From PALSA-894 sp963734185 (lineage in GTDB: Bacteria; Pseudomonadota; Alphaproteobacteria; Rhizobiales; Xanthobacteraceae), in the NCBI GenBank assembly GCA_963734185.1, contig CAVTGA010000001.1, positions 186,001-250,000 of the forward strand: 64,000 bases of DNA, written 5' to 3'. The notes beneath the pieces were generated by a model that ran no database searches, was not told the origin of the DNA, and saw only the letters and a program-made list of their open reading frames with translations. Position numbers and translations under genes: made by a program. Of the stretch, positions 61,680 to 64,000 are shown one piece after another. Position 1 is the stretch's first letter. Each line of letters starts with the position of its first letter.

Positions 61680-61834
61680 GGTGGGCAAAGGCGCGTCACG
61701 CCGCGCATGGGACTATGCACCGGCCGGCCGCGCCGTGCCCACGTGCTTTCGGTGCACTTGTCCGCGTGGGCACGGCGCGGAATCTCTTTTGGCGCGCTAC
61801 GGCGAGGTCGCGGCCGCGCCTTCGCCCACCCTAC
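61676..61834. repeat. GTAGGGTGGGCAAAGGCGC palindrome (copy 2)
   Basis: 159-bp element with outer arms GTAGGGTGGGCAAAGGCGC and GCGCCTTCGCCCACCCTAC and an inner GCCGTGCCCACG/CGTGGGCACGGC stem. Both ends contain TAG in the outward gene direction: the left one is the stop of the FAD monooxygenase, and the right arm is read into by the patatin gene (last ~12 codons). Copy 1 is at 39810-39963. Confidence 0.85.
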
Positions 61835-62960
61835 GCTTCCCCATCAACATCTCGTGGATCACGTCGAACACGCGCACGCCGAGCTCCTGCGGCATGGGCG
61901 CGAGCCAAGGCGCCGCTTCAAGGGTGGTGCGAGCGTCGGCAAGTCCCTGCTGCCAGCGCGCCTCCATGGTGGCGCGGCTGAACTCATAGTCCTTGGCCGC
62001 GCCCTGCGGCGCGTGCGGGCGGTAGATCAGCAGCACGATGTCCATCTCGGTGACGCAGCCGTGCTCGTACAGGCGCTTGGCCTCATCGGTCTCGGCCAGC
62101 TCTGGCGGCAGGAGCTGGTGCAGCTCGTTGATGGCGTGGCGCACGTCGTGCTTGTCGCGGTAGGCCTCGGTGGCGGCGCGCGTGCGGCTCGAATAGCGGA
62201 TGTCCTTGTCGCGCTCGTTGACCTCGTCGAGGTTGCGCGGCAGGCGCCCATGCGCCGCGAACACGTCGACCTGGAAGGTGAGCCGGCTGCGCCGCGGCAC
62301 GAAGTCGAGCACGTATTGCAGCGGCGTGTTGGAGTAGAGGCCGCCGTCCCAATAGTGCTCCTTGCCGACCTGGACCGGCGGAAAGCCCGGCGGCAGCGCG
62401 CCGCTCGCCATGACGTGCTCGGGACGGATCTTGATCTTGGCACTGTCGAAATAGTCGAACACGCCGGTGACCACGTTGACGGCGCCGACGCTCAACCGCA
62501 CGCCGTGCTTGTGGTTGAGCAAGTCGAAATCGACCAGGCGCTCCAATGTGCTCTTGAGCGCCGCGGTATCGTAGTAGCTCGTGAGCGTCTGCGGCGAGAG
62601 CCAGTCATGCGGCAGGCGCGGGGTGAAGAAACCGGGCTGCCCGAACATCATTGCCGTCCACGCGCTGGCGCGCTGCTGCCAGGCGACCCAGGGGCCCGAC
62701 ACCGCCGGCCAGCCCTTGGTCGGCGCCGTGATCCCTTCCCAGAACTCGCGCAGACGCGCGACGCGATGCTCCGGCGCGTTGCCGGCGATGATCGCGGCAT
62801 TGACGGCGCCGATCGAGATGCCGGCGACCCAGTCGGGCGAATATTCGGAACTCGCCAGCGCCTCGTACACGCCGGCCTGGTAGCTCCCGAGCGCGCCGCC
62901 GCCCTGCAGCACCAGGCCGACTTTCTTGTCGTAGGATGCGGGGCGGGGCTTTCCGCTCAT
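61797..62960 (-). CDS. Patatin-like phospholipase
   Basis: 387 residues. Oxyanion loop LVLQGGGALGSYQAGVYEAL, nucleophile GISIGAVNA (GxSxG), catalytic Asp in WDGGLYSNTPL (DGG), with an inter-domain region typical of the DUF3734 subgroup (FTPRLPHDWLSPQTLTSYYD). Hydrolyses acyl chains from phospholipids; cytosolic or membrane-associated, no signal peptide. The last residues VGEGAAATSP are encoded by the palindrome, not by the family, so the 3' end was altered by repeat insertion. Start chosen at MSGKPRPASYDKKVG. Confidence 0.9.
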   Translation of the reverse strand: MSGKPRPASYDKKVGLVLQGGGALGSYQAGVYEALASSEYSPDWVAGISIGAVNAAIIAGNAPEHRVARLREFWEGITAPTKGWPAVSGPWVAWQQRASAWTAMMFGQPGFFTPRLPHDWLSPQTLTSYYDTAALKSTLERLVDFDLLNHKHGVRLSVGAVNVVTGVFDYFDSAKIKIRPEHVMASGALPPGFPPVQVGKEHYWDGGLYSNTPLQYVLDFVPRRSRLTFQVDVFAAHGRLPRNLDEVNERDKDIRYSSRTRAATEAYRDKHDVRHAINELHQLLPPELAETDEAKRLYEHGCVTEMDIVLLIYRPHAPQGAAKDYEFSRATMEARWQQGLADARTTLEAAPWLAPMPQELGVRVFDVIHEMLMGKRRVGEGAAATSP

Positions 62961-63032
62961 CAAGGGCCTCCGTATAAGAAAAGCATGGTGCCAATGGACC
63001 GGTTTGGCAATTGCGCGGAGCGGAAGAGGTAA

Positions 63033-64000
63033 ATGTTCGTCACGTTCTTCAACGAATTGAAACAGGCCGGCGTGCCCGTCACGCTGCGCGAGTACCTCAC
63101 CCTGATGGAGGCGATGGACAAGGACCTCGCCGGGCGGCGGGTCGAGGACTTCTACTATCTGGCGCGCGCCGCGCTGGTGAAGGACGAGCGCAACCTCGAC
63201 AAGTTCGACCGCGTGTTCGGCCACGTGTTCAAGGGGCTCGACTTGCTGGAGCAGGCGCTTAGCCCCGAGATCCCGGCCGAGTGGCTGAAGAAGCTGGCCG
63301 AGAAGCACCTGACCGAAGAGGAAAAGCAGATGATCGAGGCCATGGGCGGCCTCGACAAGCTGCTCGAGACCTTGCGCAAGCGGCTGGAAGAGCAGAAGGC
63401 GCGCCACCAGGGCGGCAAGAAATGGATCGGCACGGCCGGGACTTCGCCGTTCGGCGCGTACGGCTACAACCCGGAAGGCGTGCGCATCGGCCAGGAGGGC
63501 AACCGCAACTTCCGCGCCGTGAAGGTGTGGGACAAGCGCGAGTTCAGGGACCTCGACGGCGACGTCGAGCTCGGCACGCGCAACATCAAGATCGCGCTGC
63601 GGCGCTTGCGCAAGTTCGCGCGCACCGGCGCTCCCGAGGAGCTCGACCTCGACGGCACCATCAAGGGCACCGCGCACAAGGGCTATCTCGACATTTTAAT
63701 GAGGCCCGAGCGGCACAATTCGATCAAGGTGCTACTGTTCTTCGACATCGGCGGCTCGATGGACTGGCACATCAAGCTCACGGAAGAACTGTTCTCGGCG
63801 ACGAAGACCGAGTTCAAGCACATGGAGCACTTCTACTTCCACAACTGCCTGTACGAGCGGGTGTGGAAGGAGAACCGCCGCCGCTTCCAGGAGACGACGC
63901 CGACCTTCGACGTGCTGCACAAGTACCCGCACGACTACAAGGTGATCTTCGTCGGCGACGCCTCGATGAGCCCGTACGAGATCACCTCGCCGGGCGGCTC
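63033..64000 (+). CDS. CoxE-like VWA-domain protein, 3'-truncated by window edge
   Basis: 322 residues present; frame still open at the end of the window. It begins MFVTFFNELKQAGVPVTLRE and carries the helical DUF of CoxE-like proteins (LEQALSPEIPAEWLKKLAEK, LRKRLEEQKARHQGGKKW), then a VWA domain: KVLLFFDIGGSMDWHIKLTE with a MIDAS-like DIGGSM, and VIFVGDASMSPYEITSPGG. Such proteins occur beside MoxR ATPases and are implicated in chaperone or metallo-enzyme maturation; the MoxR partner, if any, lies outside. The ATG has GGAAGAGG upstream. Confidence 0.88.
   Translation, partial: MFVTFFNELKQAGVPVTLREYLTLMEAMDKDLAGRRVEDFYYLARAALVKDERNLDKFDRVFGHVFKGLDLLEQALSPEIPAEWLKKLAEKHLTEEEKQMIEAMGGLDKLLETLRKRLEEQKARHQGGKKWIGTAGTSPFGAYGYNPEGVRIGQEGNRNFRAVKVWDKREFRDLDGDVELGTRNIKIALRRLRKFARTGAPEELDLDGTIKGTAHKGYLDILMRPERHNSIKVLLFFDIGGSMDWHIKLTEELFSATKTEFKHMEHFYFHNCLYERVWKENRRRFQETTPTFDVLHKYPHDYKVIFVGDASMSPYEITSPGG

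Noticed and set aside
1..64000. tRNA, rRNA and tmRNA genes
   Set aside because: No stretch with a cloverleaf plus GGTTCGAnTCC or conserved rRNA sequence was noticed on either strand.

Overview
The window is GC-rich chromosomal DNA of an alphaproteobacterium, most likely a Hyphomicrobiales (Rhizobiales) member of the Bradyrhizobiaceae/Xanthobacteraceae type. The evidence is a TctC/Bug binding protein, phasins, an HWE/HisKA_2-type kinase, an alphaproteobacterial CheZ-like protein, a very long 22-residue-repeat membrane protein, and rhizobial-style intergenic palindromes. I saw no rRNA or tRNA gene and no CRISPR array.

Layout. 0-12 kb: 5'-truncated thiD coupled to a TRAP binding protein, small secreted proteins, then mostly catabolic genes (FAH-family hydrolase, TctC, amidohydrolase, GST, enoyl-CoA hydratase, HSL-type hydrolase, Nudix, acyl-CoA-dehydrogenase-fold monooxygenase, atypical SDR, LysE). 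12.7-14.6 kb: a more AT-rich convergent pair (alpha/beta hydrolase and unknown membrane protein). 14.7-18 kb: threonine dehydratase, a putative 2OG-Fe(II) oxygenase of unknown role, and an NHL-repeat protein.

18.1-24.5 kb is the most interesting part. An IS110-type transposase has a strongly structured non-coding stretch downstream. Next comes a broken copy of the 3' end of a PfkB kinase gene, then a tight three-gene operon: an EAD-trypsin-like protease, a helical protein with a homologous EAD-like domain, and a membrane-anchored NUC1-type nuclease. The intact PfkB gene follows immediately, so the operon is bracketed by direct repeats of the PfkB 3' end. I read this as a mobile biological-conflict (probably anti-phage) module in which a protease and a nuclease are brought together by EAD-EAD contacts. 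No NTPase is present.

24.5-30 kb: a leftward carbohydrate cluster (PfkB kinase, GH130 phosphorylase, GT4 fused to a helical glycosidase-like domain, phosphomannose isomerase). 30.4-36.5 kb: small proteins, a Crp/Fnr regulator, a frameshifted phasin, an SbmA/BacA-like ABC transporter between two 57-bp direct repeats, a small phasin-like protein and a sensorless histidine kinase. 36.5-49 kb: CheZ-like phosphatase, MFS transporter, dipeptide epimerase, the 1957-aa repeat protein, an Hpt protein, [2Fe-2S] ferredoxin, thioesterase and ferredoxin-NADP reductase. 49-55.7 kb: a 2172-aa autotransporter with twelve 282-bp tandem repeats. 55.7-64 kb: a frameshifted SGNH hydrolase, a GST remnant, a PhoX-like protein with FG-GAP repeats, a frameshifted FAD monooxygenase, a patatin and the start of a CoxE-like VWA protein.

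Four families of dispersed palindromes sit between genes or at gene ends. Three otherwise well-conserved genes carry single-base frameshifts, which may be real decay or assembly errors.
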